Source: Rhodobacteraceae bacterium HLUCCO18 | GTDB taxonomy: Bacteria > Pseudomonadota > Alphaproteobacteria > Rhodobacterales > Rhodobacteraceae | Length of the DNA stretch: 44,614 nucleotides | Assembly: GCA_001314805.1 (NCBI GenBank) | Contig: LJSY01000013.1 | Span: forward strand, 1-44,614 | Direction of reading: 5' to 3' | Part shown: in pieces, positions 24,307 through 32,692 of the stretch | Layout: every line of letters begins with the position of its first letter | How positions within the stretch are numbered: the stretch's first letter is position 1 | Position numbers and translations under genes: made by a program | The notes under the pieces: generated by a model | What the model was told of the DNA's origin: nothing | The model's database searches: none | Seen by the model: only the letters and a program-made list of their open reading frames with translations

Positions 24307-25599
24307 TCAGATGGGTTCCAGCCCGCACCAATCGGCGATGAAAAGCGCGGTGGCCTGCGTCACGCGCCGCATGCTCTCCAGCGACACGCGTTCGTTGAAA
24401 CCGTGGATCGCCTCGGCCTCGGGTCCGTAGACCAGCGCGGGCGTGTCGGCATAAAGTCCGAAGAACCGCGCATCGGTCGTCGCGGTGATCGCCACGTGGT
24501 CGAGCGCCTCTCCGGTCACCGCGCGGTGGGCCGCATCGAGCGCCCCGATGGCCGCGCGTGCGCGCGGGCCGTGATCCTCGGCCAACGCGTATCCCTCCGC
24601 CTCGAAGCCGTGATAGCCGATCTCGGGCAGGCTGTTGCGCAGGAAGTCGTTGTGCCGGGCGGCTTCGGTCAGCGTGTCCTCGATCTCGGCCTTGGCGGCG
24701 GCGATGTCCTGGCCCGGAAAGAGCCCCATGCGCACGTCTAAGACGCACCATGCGGGAACCGAGCTTGTCCAGTCACCCCCTTCGATCCGGCCGACATTCA
24801 GGTTCAGCGGATGGGGCACGTGGGCGTAAGCCGCGTGGCGGCGGTCCTCGGCGTTCCAGCGCGCCTCGAGCCCGTGGAGCGCGTCGATCAGGGGAATGGC
24901 CGCCTCGATCGCGTTCGCGCCCGACCCGGCATAGGCCACGTGCGTCGGCAATCCCTTCAGGTGCACGCGGAACCACAGGACGCCCACCTGCGCGGTCACG
25001 AGGCATTCGTGGAACGGTTCGGGGATCAACGCGGCATCGGCCCTGTAGCCCCGCGCGAGGCAGGCGAGCGCGCCGTTGCCGGTGCATTCCTCCTCGACCA
25101 CCGACTGCACGAACACATCGGCCGCCGGGGCGAGCCCGCAGGCGCGCAGCGCGTCGAGCGCGAAGAGGTTCGCGGCGAGCCCCGCCTTCATGTCCCCCGC
25201 GCCACGGCCATACATCCAGCCATCGTCGATGCGCGGCTCATAGGGCGGGCTGTCCCACATGTCATGCGGGCCTTCGGGGACCACATCCACATGGCCGTTG
25301 AGGATGAGCGACCGGCCGCGCCGGGTCCGGCTGCGATGGGTTCCGACCACGTTCACCGCGTCGCCGTAGGGCCCCGTCACGGGGGAGAACCCCGGCAGGT
25401 CGCGGATCTCGGCGATGTCGATCTGCCAACGGTCCACCGAAAGCCCGCGCGCCGCCATTTCGCCGGCCATGAAGTCCTGCGCGCCCTGTTCCTTTCCGCG
25501 GGTGGACGCATGCGCCGTCAACTGGCCGAGAAAACCGGTCTGCCCATCGAACGCGGCATCGACGGCATGGAGGATCTTCGTTGCGGTCTCGCTGTCCAT
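24307..25599 (-). CDS. M20 family metallohydrolase (ArgE/DapE type deacylase)
   Basis: This 430-aa dizinc hydrolase probably removes an acyl, formyl or carbamoyl group from an amine. Metal-site segments: [11 protein letters not shown] (His/Asp), [11 protein letters not shown] (bridging Asp), [11 protein letters not shown] (Glu base and ligand), LIPEP and the terminal HGFNERVSL (His). The ArgE/DapE/ACY1 dimer domain lies between about residues 200 and 320. In this operon it sits between the CoA-transferase and thiolase genes. If the pathway substrate is N-acetylated (a GNAT gene is in the same operon), deacetylation at the end is a natural role. That is inference; dipeptidase activity cannot be excluded. 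Confidence 0.87.
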   Translation of the reverse strand: MDSETATKILHAVDAAFDGQTGFLGQLTAHASTRGKEQGAQDFMAGEMAARGLSVDRWQIDIAEIRDLPGFSPVTGPYGDAVNVVGTHRSRTRRGRSLILNGHVDVVPEGPHDMWDSPPYEPRIDDGWMYGRGAGDMKAGLAANLFALDALRACGLAPAADVFVQSVVEEECTGNGALACLARGYRADAALIPEPFHECLVTAQVGVLWFRVHLKGLPTHVAYAGSGANAIEAAIPLIDALHGLEARWNAEDRRHAAYAHVPHPLNLNVGRIEGGDWTSSVPAWCVLDVRMGLFPGQDIAAAKAEIEDTLTEAARHNDFLRNSLPEIGYHGFEAEGYALAEDHGPRARAAIGALDAAHRAVTGEALDHVAITATTDARFFGLYADTPALVYGPEAEAIHGFNERVSLESMRRVTQATALFIADWCGLEPI

Positions 25600-25607
25600 G
25601 CCCTGCC

Positions 25608-26240
25608 TCAGAACCTCGGGATCTCGCCCTCGGGGCAGGCCAGCGGCGCCCCGGTGGCCTGCGTCACCTCCGCGAGGCCGACGCCCTCGGCCAGTTCGCG
25701 CAAGGCGAAGCCGCCGGGACCCAGGTCGATCACAGCCATGTCCGTGAAGACGCGCGCCACGCAGCCCCGCGCGGTCACCGGCAGGCTGCACGCCGCCTTG
25801 AGCTTGGGGTTGCCGGCCCGGTCGGTATGACTGGTCAGCACCACGATCCGCCGCGCCTTCTGCGCCAGCTCGATACCGCCCCCCGCGCCGGGCGAGAACC
25901 TGCCCGGGATCTTCCAGTTCGCCAGATCGCCGGTCTGCGCCACCTCGAAGGCGCCCAGCATCGTCAGGTCGAGCCGTCCCGAGCGGACCAGCGCGAAGCT
26001 GACCGCGCTGTCGAAGAAGGCCGAGCCCGGTATCGTCGAGACATAGGCGCCGCCCGCGTCGATCAGGTTGCGGTCTGCGGCCTCGGGCGGCAGGGTTGGT
26101 CCGATCCCCGTCAGCCCGTTCTCTGTATGCAGGCAGACCGGGAAGTCGCCCGGCAGATGATCGACCACCTGCGTCGGCAACCCGATCCCGAGATTGACGA
26201 CCATGCCCGGTTCGATCTCGCGCGCGGCGCGGGCGACCAT
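25608..26240 (-). CDS. 3-oxoacid CoA-transferase subunit B
   Basis: This 210-aa subunit carries the catalytic glutamate of family I CoA-transferases in HTENGLTGIGP, with NLGIGLPT near its N-terminus and the C-terminal FTDMAVIDLG segment typical of AtoA/ScoB/PcaJ. With subunit A it moves CoA from succinyl-CoA or acetyl-CoA to a 3-oxo acid such as acetoacetate or a substituted analogue. I chose the ATG at 26240, after AGGAG; a TTG at 26264 with GAGGAA upstream would add eight residues and is equally credible. Subunit A ends eight bases before the chosen start. Confidence 0.92.
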   Translation of the reverse strand: MVARAAREIEPGMVVNLGIGLPTQVVDHLPGDFPVCLHTENGLTGIGPTLPPEAADRNLIDAGGAYVSTIPGSAFFDSAVSFALVRSGRLDLTMLGAFEVAQTGDLANWKIPGRFSPGAGGGIELAQKARRIVVLTSHTDRAGNPKLKAACSLPVTARGCVARVFTDMAVIDLGPGGFALRELAEGVGLAEVTQATGAPLACPEGEIPRF

Positions 26241-26247
26241 CCTGCTC

Positions 26248-26940
26248 CTAGCGTCTGACAACGGCGTATTCCTCGCTGAGCGCGGGCAGGCCCACGACAT
26301 GATCGACGAAGGGACCCGGCGTCTGCACCGCATCGGGGACAAGCCCGCCCAAGGGCACTACCGCCTCGGCCTCGGCGATGACGAGATCGGCGGCCATCGC
26401 CATCAGCGGGTTGAAGTTCCGCGCGGTGGCGACGTAGCCGAGATTTCCGAACACGTCCGACCTGTCGGCATGGATCAGCGCGACATCGGCCCGGAGCGCG
26501 GTTTCCACCAGTGCCGTCCGGCCACCGATCTCGACCCGCTGCTTGCCATTCGCCAACTCCGTATCGAGGCCGATATCGGTCAGGATCGCGGCCAGCCCGG
26601 CACCCCCGGCCCGCACCCGTTCGGCAAGGATGCCCTGCGCGTTGAACTCCACCTCCAGCTCGCCCGCGTTCATCATCTCGACGGCGCGCGAATTGAGTCC
26701 GATATGGGTGGTGACGAGGCGCGCCACCTGTCCCTTGGCCAGCAGGTGGTCGATGCCAAGGCCGCGCTCGTTGGCGTCGTTCTTGATGACGGTCAGGCCG
26801 CGCTGGCCCTGGCGGACAAGCTCCCGGATCAACGCGAAGGGCGTGCCGGGAACGCCGAAGCCGCCGACCATGATCGTGGCCCCGTCCTTGATACGGGCGA
26901 TCGCCTCCTCTAGGCCGCAGGTCTTGTCGGGCAGTCTCAT
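26248..26940 (-). CDS. 3-oxoacid CoA-transferase subunit A
   Basis: This 230-aa subunit has the family I N-terminal signature IMVGGFGVPGTP and the NNNG-equivalent segment VIKNDANERG, as in AtoD/ScoA/PcaI. It pairs with the next gene to form the active heterodimer. Its ATG overlaps the GNAT stop (ATGA). The exact acid is not resolvable between acetoacetate, 3-oxoadipate and analogues. The presence of an aminotransferase and thiolase in the same operon suggests a 3-oxo acid made by transamination of a 3-amino acid. Confidence 0.93.
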   Translation of the reverse strand: MRLPDKTCGLEEAIARIKDGATIMVGGFGVPGTPFALIRELVRQGQRGLTVIKNDANERGLGIDHLLAKGQVARLVTTHIGLNSRAVEMMNAGELEVEFNAQGILAERVRAGGAGLAAILTDIGLDTELANGKQRVEIGGRTALVETALRADVALIHADRSDVFGNLGYVATARNFNPLMAMAADLVIAEAEAVVPLGGLVPDAVQTPGPFVDHVVGLPALSEEYAVVRR

Positions 26941-27437
26941 GCGGTGGCCTTCCGTTTCGCGGAAAGCGCGGCAAAGCCCTGCCCGCCGAGGACGATGGGC
27001 CGCTCGTCAGATGCGGTTTCGAACCCGAGCCGCGCGTAGAACCGCCCCGCGGCCGCGTTGTGCCCGTGCACCGAAAGCGCCATGTAGGCCGCGCCCCAGT
27101 CCCGCGCCGCGGCTTCTGCGACGGCCGCCAGAAGGTCGGAACCAAGCCGCTGTCCGCGCATCCCGGGCGCGCACCAGAGATCCTGAACGTAAACGCCCGG
27201 CTGGCCCCGCAAGGTCGAGAAATGCGGGAAGTAGAGCGCAAGGCCCACCGGCACCTCCGTCTCGGCAATCAGCGTTGAAAAGAGCGGCCGCGCGCCGTGA
27301 CCGTGCTGGCGGATCGCAGCCTCGGCGCCGGCGAAACGCTCCGTCAGCCCAAGCTCGCCGGCCAGGTCCGCCAGCATGGACTGGACCGCACCGGCATCCT
27401 CGGGCCGGGCTTCGCGGATACGCAACCGCGCCGTCAT
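26937..27437 (-). CDS. GNAT family N-acetyltransferase
   Basis: This 166-aa acetyl-CoA-dependent enzyme acetylates an amine. The acetyl-CoA loop is APGMRGQRLGSDLL (motif A, R/Q-x2-G-x-G/A), preceded by the YVQDLWC strand and followed by GRFYARLGFE. The resemblance is to the diamine/polyamine acetyltransferase side of the family (small, starts with RIREARPEDA). It is coupled on both sides by ATGA overlaps, between aminotransferase and CoA-transferase genes. This suggests that its product is a pathway intermediate, for example an N-acetylated diamino acid, rather than a resistance substrate. Confidence 0.88.
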   Translation of the reverse strand: MTARLRIREARPEDAGAVQSMLADLAGELGLTERFAGAEAAIRQHGHGARPLFSTLIAETEVPVGLALYFPHFSTLRGQPGVYVQDLWCAPGMRGQRLGSDLLAAVAEAAARDWGAAYMALSVHGHNAAAGRFYARLGFETASDERPIVLGGQGFAALSAKRKATA

Positions 27438-28768
27438 GCCGCCACCGCCAGACCCGTTTCTTGGGCGAAGGCATCGAGCGCGTCCACGAGGATCGCCATA
27501 ATCTCGTCGATCTGCGCCTCGGTGACGATGAGCGGCGGGGCGACGATGAAGTGGTCGCCCTCGTCCCCGCCGCGCGTCCGCCGCGAATAGAGGATGAGAC
27601 CGCGCGCATAGGCCAGCTCCACCAGTCGGGAATGGGCGTTGAGCGCCCTGGGCAGCGGCGCCTTGCTGTCGCGGTCGGCCATCATCTCGAAGGCCATGAG
27701 CAAGCCCTTGCCGCGCACGTCGCCGATGAAGGCGTAGCGAGCCATCAGCCCCGCCAGCCGATCCTTCAGGATCTCGCCCATCCGCGCAGCATTCGCGATC
27801 AGGTCCAGCCGCTCGATCTCGTCCAGCACGGCGAGCCCCGCGGCACAGGAGAGCGGATTGCCGGCGGACGTGAACCCGTGCAGGAACCCGCCCGCATCGA
27901 GCACCGCCTCGACCATGTCGCCGCGCGCCACCATCGCGCCCAGCGGCGCGTAACCGCCCCCGAAGCCCTTGGACAGCGTCACGAGATCCGGCGTGATGCC
28001 CCAATGCTCGGCGGCGAGGAACCGGCCCGTCCGCCCGGCCCCCGTCATCACCTCGTCGTAGATCAGGAGGATGCCGAACGCGTCGCAGATCTCGCGGATG
28101 CGGCCGTAATAGCTGTCGGGCGCGACAAGCGCCCCGGTCGAGGCGCCGCCCACAGGTTCCATGATGAAGGCCAGCACCGTCTCGGGGCCCTGCGCGAGGA
28201 TCTCGTCGCGCAGAAGCTCGGCGTATTTCAGGCCGCGCTGTTCATCGGTCAGGTTGTCGCGATCGAGATAGGCGGTCGGCGCGGCGATCCGGGGCATGGC
28301 GCGCATCATCGGCTCGAAGGGCCGCGTCAGCGGGTCATACCCCGTCAGCGCCAGCGCACCCAGCGTGCAGCCGTGATAGGAGGGAAAGCGCGAGATCACC
28401 TTCCAGCGACTTCCCTGCCCTTGTGTCAGCGCGTATTGCCGGGCGAGCTTGATCGTGCTTTCCACGGCCTCCGAGCCGCCCGAGACGAAGAACACCCGGT
28501 CGAGCCCTTCGGGCATCAGCGAGGCGGTCCTGGCCGCGAGATCCTCGGACGGCGCGGTGCGGAAATGGAGCCGGTAGCCGAAGGTGGCGCGTTCCATCTG
28601 CGCGCGCATCGCGGCCAGAACGTTGGGGTTGGAATGCCCGATATTGGACACCATCGCGCCCGACGAGCCGTCGATGTAGCGCTTGCCCTCGGTGTCGTAC
28701 ATGTAGATGCCCTCGGCCCGGTCGAGGAACGGACGGGGCTGGCGCGACTGGTAGAAAAGGTTCGACAT
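27434..28768 (-). CDS. Class III PLP-dependent aminotransferase
   Basis: This 444-aa enzyme transfers an amino group, typically an omega- or beta-amino group, to pyruvate or 2-oxoglutarate. Features in order: GSSGAMVSNIGHSNP, phosphate-binding VSGGSEAVES, aromatic PLP contact in SYHGCTLGAL, LIYDEVMTGAGRTG (Asp binding the pyridine nitrogen) and the Schiff-base lysine in TLSKGFGGGYAPLGA; FTSAGNPLSCAAGLAVL follows. It looks intact. It lies between the transporter genes and the GNAT/CoA-transferase genes. Directly downstream functions require a 3-oxo acid, so a beta-amino acid is the simplest substrate; class III enzymes of this kind are often misnamed aspartate or ornithine aminotransferases. 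Confidence 0.93.
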   Translation of the reverse strand: MSNLFYQSRQPRPFLDRAEGIYMYDTEGKRYIDGSSGAMVSNIGHSNPNVLAAMRAQMERATFGYRLHFRTAPSEDLAARTASLMPEGLDRVFFVSGGSEAVESTIKLARQYALTQGQGSRWKVISRFPSYHGCTLGALALTGYDPLTRPFEPMMRAMPRIAAPTAYLDRDNLTDEQRGLKYAELLRDEILAQGPETVLAFIMEPVGGASTGALVAPDSYYGRIREICDAFGILLIYDEVMTGAGRTGRFLAAEHWGITPDLVTLSKGFGGGYAPLGAMVARGDMVEAVLDAGGFLHGFTSAGNPLSCAAGLAVLDEIERLDLIANAARMGEILKDRLAGLMARYAFIGDVRGKGLLMAFEMMADRDSKAPLPRALNAHSRLVELAYARGLILYSRRTRGGDEGDHFIVAPPLIVTEAQIDEIMAILVDALDAFAQETGLAVAA

Positions 28769-28775
28769 CTGTGGC

Positions 28776-29549
28776 CTACCTGTTGGCGTTCGCCAGGTGT
28801 TTTCGCAGGAAGTTCTGGGTGCGTTCGTTATCGGGGTTGCGGAAGATCCTGGAGGGCGGTCCCTCCTCCACCACGACGCCCTTGTCCATGAAAATCACCC
28901 GGTCGCAAACCGTCTCGGCAAAGCCCATCTCGTGGGTGACGATGATCATGGTCATGTGTTCCTCGGCGAGCTTCTTCATCACCAGGTTCACCTCCTCGAC
29001 CAGTTCGGGGTCGAGCGCCGAGGTCGCCTCGTCGAAGAGCATGACCTTGGGCTTCATCGCCAGCGCACGCGCGATGGCCACGCGCTGTTTCTGGCCGCCC
29101 GACAGGCGCGAGGGGTAGTAGTCGATCCGGTCGATCAGCCCCACCTTTTCCAGCTGCTCGCGCGCCAGTTCCTCGGCCTCGTCCTCGGACAGGCGCTTCA
29201 CGAGCTTCGGCGCAAGCGTCACGTTCTCGCGCACCGAGAGATGGGGGAACAGGTTGAAGTGCTGGAACACCATGCCGATGTTCTGCCGCACCTGGTTGAT
29301 GTGCTTCTCGTATTGGCGGTGCGGCAGCTTCTTGTTGATCTGCGTGTCTTCCAGCCACACCTCGCCCCCCGTCAGCGGGTCGAGATCGTTGATCGCGCGC
29401 AACAGCGTGCTCTTGCCCGATCCCGACGGACCGATGATGGCCACGATCTCGCCCCTTGCGACCTGAAGGCTGATGTCCTTCAGGACTTCGAGCGCACCAT
29501 AGCTTTTCTGCGCGTTCCGGATATCGACGAAGGGTTTCGGCTCGGTCAC
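28776..29549 (-). CDS. Polar amino acid ABC transporter ATP-binding protein
   Basis: This 257-aa ATPase belongs to the GlnQ/HisP-type polar amino acid uptake family. Motifs: Walker [11 protein letters not shown]-loop [14 protein letters not shown], signature LSGGQKQR, Walker [19 protein letters not shown] and [12 protein letters not shown]. It is encoded after its two permeases and before the aminotransferase (7-base gap), so import and catabolism share one transcript. Confidence 0.96.
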   Translation of the reverse strand: MTEPKPFVDIRNAQKSYGALEVLKDISLQVARGEIVAIIGPSGSGKSTLLRAINDLDPLTGGEVWLEDTQINKKLPHRQYEKHINQVRQNIGMVFQHFNLFPHLSVRENVTLAPKLVKRLSEDEAEELAREQLEKVGLIDRIDYYPSRLSGGQKQRVAIARALAMKPKVMLFDEATSALDPELVEEVNLVMKKLAEEHMTMIIVTHEMGFAETVCDRVIFMDKGVVVEEGPPSRIFRNPDNERTQNFLRKHLANANR

Positions 29550-29570
29550 GGGATGCGGTCCTCCTGAGGG

Positions 29571-30227
29571 TCAGCGGGCGGCCGCGATGCGGAGCTCGAT
29601 TCGGCGCTGCACGGCTTCCATGCCGAGGTTGATGACGTAATAGACCGCGGCCGCAAGCACGTAGAACTCGAACGGCCGGTAGGTGCGCCCGATGGCCAGC
29701 TGCGCCGAGAGCGTCAGTTCCGACACGCCGATCACCGAGACGAGCGCGGAATCCTTCAGAAGCGCGATCATGTTGTTGCCGATGGGCGGGATCACGTCGC
29801 GCACGGCCTGCGGGATCACCACCTTGCGCAGCGCCTGTCCCCGGCTGAGGCCCAGCGTGCGCGCGGCCTCCATCTGCCCCCGGTCGACGGCGAGGATGCT
29901 GGTCTGGATCAGTTCCGAATTGTAGACCGCGAAATGCAGGCCGAGGCCCAACACCCCCGCCACGAAGGCGGGCAGGTCGATGCCGATCTGCACGAGCCCG
30001 AAATAGATCAGGAAGAGCTGCAACAGAAGCGGCGTGCCCATGAAGAGCCACGCAAAGAGCCGGAACGGCAGGCGGACGACCAGCGGCGCATAGAGCGCGA
30101 CAACGGCGAAGATGATCCCGCCCACGAAGCTGAGCAGCGCCGCGGCGACCGTGATCGCGATGGTCCAGACCGCGCCCAGCAGCACCACGTCGAGATAGGC
30201 GGGTATGACGGTGAAATCGAGGTTCAT
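29571..30227 (-). CDS. Amino acid ABC transporter permease
   Basis: This 218-aa HisMQ-type membrane subunit has about five hydrophobic helices and the coupling-loop segment AARTLGLSRGQALRKVVIPQAVRDVIPPIGN typical of the family. It pairs with the permease encoded just upstream (18-base gap) to form a heterodimeric channel for the amino compound delivered by the binding protein. Confidence 0.95.
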   Translation of the reverse strand: MNLDFTVIPAYLDVVLLGAVWTIAITVAAALLSFVGGIIFAVVALYAPLVVRLPFRLFAWLFMGTPLLLQLFLIYFGLVQIGIDLPAFVAGVLGLGLHFAVYNSELIQTSILAVDRGQMEAARTLGLSRGQALRKVVIPQAVRDVIPPIGNNMIALLKDSALVSVIGVSELTLSAQLAIGRTYRPFEFYVLAAAVYYVINLGMEAVQRRIELRIAAAR

Positions 30228-30245
30228 GGCAACGCTCCCATCCCG

Positions 30246-30893
30246 TCAGACGATCCGGGCCCTGCGGTCCAGCCAGGCGATGCCGCGTCCGGTGGCGTAA
30301 ATGATGATCATGTAGAGTGCGCCCGAAATCATGAACATCTCGAAGGGTTTGTAGGTCGACCCGATGAAGCGTTGCGCGGTGTAGGTCAGTTCCACCACGG
30401 AGATCGCCGCCACCAGCGCCGTGCCCTTGATCAGCGCGTTGATGTTGACGCCGAGCGGCCGGATCATCAGCCGGGCCGCCTGCGGCAGGATCACGTAGCG
30501 CATGGTCTGGAACCGGCTGAGACCGACGGTGCGCGCGGCCTCGGTCTGGCCCCTGTCGATGGCGATGATCGCGCCGCGCATCGTCTCGGTCATGTAGGCC
30601 CCGATATTGACCCCCAGGCCGATGACGCCTGCGGTGAAGGCGTCAAGCTGGATGCCGATCTGCGGGCCGCCAAAATAGAGGATGAACAGCTGGATCAGCG
30701 CCGGCGTGCCCCGGAACACGCTGACATAGACCGCGCCGATCATGCGGAAGATGCGCAGCCGCGACAGCCGCGCCATGGCGCCCAGCGTCCCGCAGGCCAG
30801 CCCCAGAAGCGTCGTAAGGACGGACAGTTGAAGGGTGATCCAGGCCGCTTCGATGAAGAAGGGGTAGACCCGGAGCATCAGGTCGAAATCCAT
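30246..30893 (-). CDS. Amino acid ABC transporter permease
   Basis: This 215-aa HisMQ-type permease has about five membrane helices, with the family segments FRGTPALIQLFILYFG and EAARTVGLSRFQTMRYVILPQAARLMIRPLG (coupling loop). It is the first of the two permease genes and follows the creatininase-family gene by 15 bases. Confidence 0.95.
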   Translation of the reverse strand: MDFDLMLRVYPFFIEAAWITLQLSVLTTLLGLACGTLGAMARLSRLRIFRMIGAVYVSVFRGTPALIQLFILYFGGPQIGIQLDAFTAGVIGLGVNIGAYMTETMRGAIIAIDRGQTEAARTVGLSRFQTMRYVILPQAARLMIRPLGVNINALIKGTALVAAISVVELTYTAQRFIGSTYKPFEMFMISGALYMIIIYATGRGIAWLDRRARIV

Positions 30894-30908
30894 GCGCCGG
30901 TCGCCTCC

Positions 30909-31700
30909 TCAGTGGTGATCCTTGCGTGCCAGGATCGGCAGCGCCCGGATCTCGCGGATCAGCGCGGTGGTTTCCTCGATGGCGGCGCGCAGGAATTCGC
31001 GGCCGGTCTCGGGGTCTGCGACGGTCGGGTCGCCCATAGTGCCGTCGGGCGAAACCTCGGACCACCAGCGCATCAGCATGGCCTTGCCGCCACCTTTCGC
31101 GAGGTCGAGGTTGAAAAAGCGGCTGCCGGGATCGTGCAGGTTCTGCGTCGCGGCCTTCGAGAGGTCGACATGCTCGGGATGCAGGTAGGCATACATCGCG
31201 GCTTCGAACTCACCGGCATGGGCGATGCCGCCGATCTCGGATTTCCTGTGTTCGTTGATCCGGTCGGCGCAGAGGTTCCAGTAGGAGGCCGAGACGCAGA
31301 TGACGCCTGTCTCGATCACCGTCTTGCGCGCGGCGAGGTCGAGCACCGGGTGGTTGGACCCGTGCGAATTCAGCAGCAGGATGCGCCGGAAGCCGTGATG
31401 GGCGAGCGACCTGGTGATGTCCGTGACGAAGGCGAGCAGCGTTTCGGGCTGAATCCAGATGACGCCCGGAAAATCCTTGTGATGCTCGTTGAAACCGTAG
31501 GGGACGGGCGGCATGACGAAAACCTCGTCCGGGGCGGCCTCGGCCACGCCATTGGCCACAGCCATGCCCAAGACCGTGTCGGTGTCGAGCGGCATGTGCG
31601 GCCCATGATCCTCGGTGGCCGAGACGTTGAGGATGACGACGCGGTCCTTGTCGGCGTCGCGCACCTCTTCCCAGGTCAGTTTTCCATACTGAGGGGTCAT
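30909..31700 (-). CDS. Creatininase family amidohydrolase
   Basis: This 263-aa metal-dependent hydrolase is of the creatininase/FAPy-deformylase/MftE superfamily, which opens cyclic amides or cleaves small amide or formamide bonds. Metal-binding segments are NVSATEDHGPHMPLDTD (Glu, His, Asp), NSHGSNHPV (His) and AHAGEFEAAM (Glu). It sits between the binding-protein and permease genes, an unusual place, so it may act on the imported compound, for instance opening a lactam form. True creatinine as substrate is not supported: no creatinase or sarcosine oxidase is nearby. Confidence 0.87.
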   Translation of the reverse strand: MTPQYGKLTWEEVRDADKDRVVILNVSATEDHGPHMPLDTDTVLGMAVANGVAEAAPDEVFVMPPVPYGFNEHHKDFPGVIWIQPETLLAFVTDITRSLAHHGFRRILLLNSHGSNHPVLDLAARKTVIETGVICVSASYWNLCADRINEHRKSEIGGIAHAGEFEAAMYAYLHPEHVDLSKAATQNLHDPGSRFFNLDLAKGGGKAMLMRWWSEVSPDGTMGDPTVADPETGREFLRAAIEETTALIREIRALPILARKDHH

Positions 31701-31726
31701 TGTCCGGCCATTTCAGAAAAAGTGAA

Positions 31727-31752
31727 GGCCCGCCGCGTCGCTGCGGCGGGCC
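31727..31752 (-). terminator. Intra-operon hairpin after the binding-protein gene
   Basis: GGCCCGCCGC (31727-31736) and GCGGCGGGCC (31743-31752) form a perfect 10-bp stem with a 6-base loop. On the minus strand it is followed within five bases by a T-rich run (TTCACTTTTTC). It lies between the binding-protein gene and the creatininase-family gene. Such hairpins commonly cut or stabilise transcripts so that binding protein is made in excess over the rest of the operon. Confidence 0.75.
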
Positions 31753-31764
31753 ATGTGCGATTGT

Positions 31765-32547
31765 CTAGCGGATGTCGCCGCCGACCCATTCCTCGGCGAT
31801 CTCGAGATAGGTGCCGTCTTCCATCATCTCGTCGAGTGCCGCCTGCATCTCGGCGGCAAGCATCGGGTTGCCCTCGCGGATGGCGATGCCCGCGCCGATC
31901 ACGTCGGTCTCGAGGTCATCGAGCATGACATACTCGATGTCGCGCTCGCCCATGGCGAGGATCGCGGCGATGGAGTCGTTGACGATGGCGTCCACACGTT
32001 CGTTCTGCAGCTCGAGGATCAGCTCGGGCAGACCGCGATAGGTGCGGATCGTGTAACCCTGATCGCGGGCCCATTCCTCGTGCGTCTCGCCCAGCGTCAC
32101 GCCGAGCGTCACGTCGTCAAGCTGGCTCACGCTGGTGATGCCGGAATCGGGCAGCGTGAAGATCGCGCGCTTCGTGGTGTAGTAGGGGCCGACGAAGTCG
32201 AGAACCTCGTCACGCTCGGGCGTGATCGACATGGACCCCACGATGGCGTCGTACCGGTTGGTCAGAAGGCCCGCGATGATCCCGTCCCAGGCGGTGGTGA
32301 CAATCTCGACCTCCAGACCCATGCGGCGCGCGATTTCGGTACCGATCGCCGGGTCGAAGCCCACCACCTCGTTCTGGTCGTTGACGAAGTTGAAGGGCGG
32401 ATAGGCACCGCTCATGGCGATGCGAATCACGCCGGCCTCCCGGATCGTGTCCAGTTCCTCGGCGGCCGCCATCGAGGCCACGCCCAGGCCCATCGTCGCG
32501 ATTGCCATCGTCGCCACAGTTTTCATGAAAGTCCGTCGCATCGTCAT
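31765..32547 (-). CDS. Periplasmic amino acid-binding protein (PAAT family)
   Basis: This 260-aa family 3 solute-binding protein has a signal peptide (RRTFMKTVATMAIATMGLGVASMAAAEE, cut near AAA-EE). The mature fold shows IRIAMSGAYPPFNF, VVGFDPAIGTEIARRMG, WDGIIAGLLTNRYDAIVGSMSITPER and a final LEIAEEW. The R in the ITPER segment is the usual contact for the ligand carboxylate, so an amino acid-like ligand is expected. I chose the second ATG (32547), six bases after GGGGGAG; the first ATG (32553) is too close to that site. It is the first gene of the operon; a strong hairpin follows it. Confidence 0.93.
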   Translation of the reverse strand: MTMRRTFMKTVATMAIATMGLGVASMAAAEELDTIREAGVIRIAMSGAYPPFNFVNDQNEVVGFDPAIGTEIARRMGLEVEIVTTAWDGIIAGLLTNRYDAIVGSMSITPERDEVLDFVGPYYTTKRAIFTLPDSGITSVSQLDDVTLGVTLGETHEEWARDQGYTIRTYRGLPELILELQNERVDAIVNDSIAAILAMGERDIEYVMLDDLETDVIGAGIAIREGNPMLAAEMQAALDEMMEDGTYLEIAEEWVGGDIR

Positions 32548-32632
32548 GTGCATCTCCCCCGCTGGAAAACGTCGATCTGATGAGGACTCACGCGCCCCGA
32601 CCGGGCCGCGCCGCCTCGCTCTGCGAAAGAGC

Positions 32633-32679
32633 TTGCACAGGGACGCTCATCCGACAAATAAATAATGGAAACTCATTAT
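32633..32679. promoter_or_regulatory. LysR-type operator and promoter region
   Basis: The palindrome ATAATG-N6-CATTAT (32662-32679) has the T-N11-A form of LysR-regulator boxes. It lies in the AT-rich 145-base gap between the binding-protein gene (minus) and the lysR gene (plus), 14 bases before the chosen lysR start. TTGCAC (32633-32638) followed by an AT-rich AAATAA tract could be the plus-strand promoter. A box here would serve both autoregulation and control of the catabolic operon. Confidence 0.55.
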
Positions 32680-32692
32680 ATAGATGGGATCT

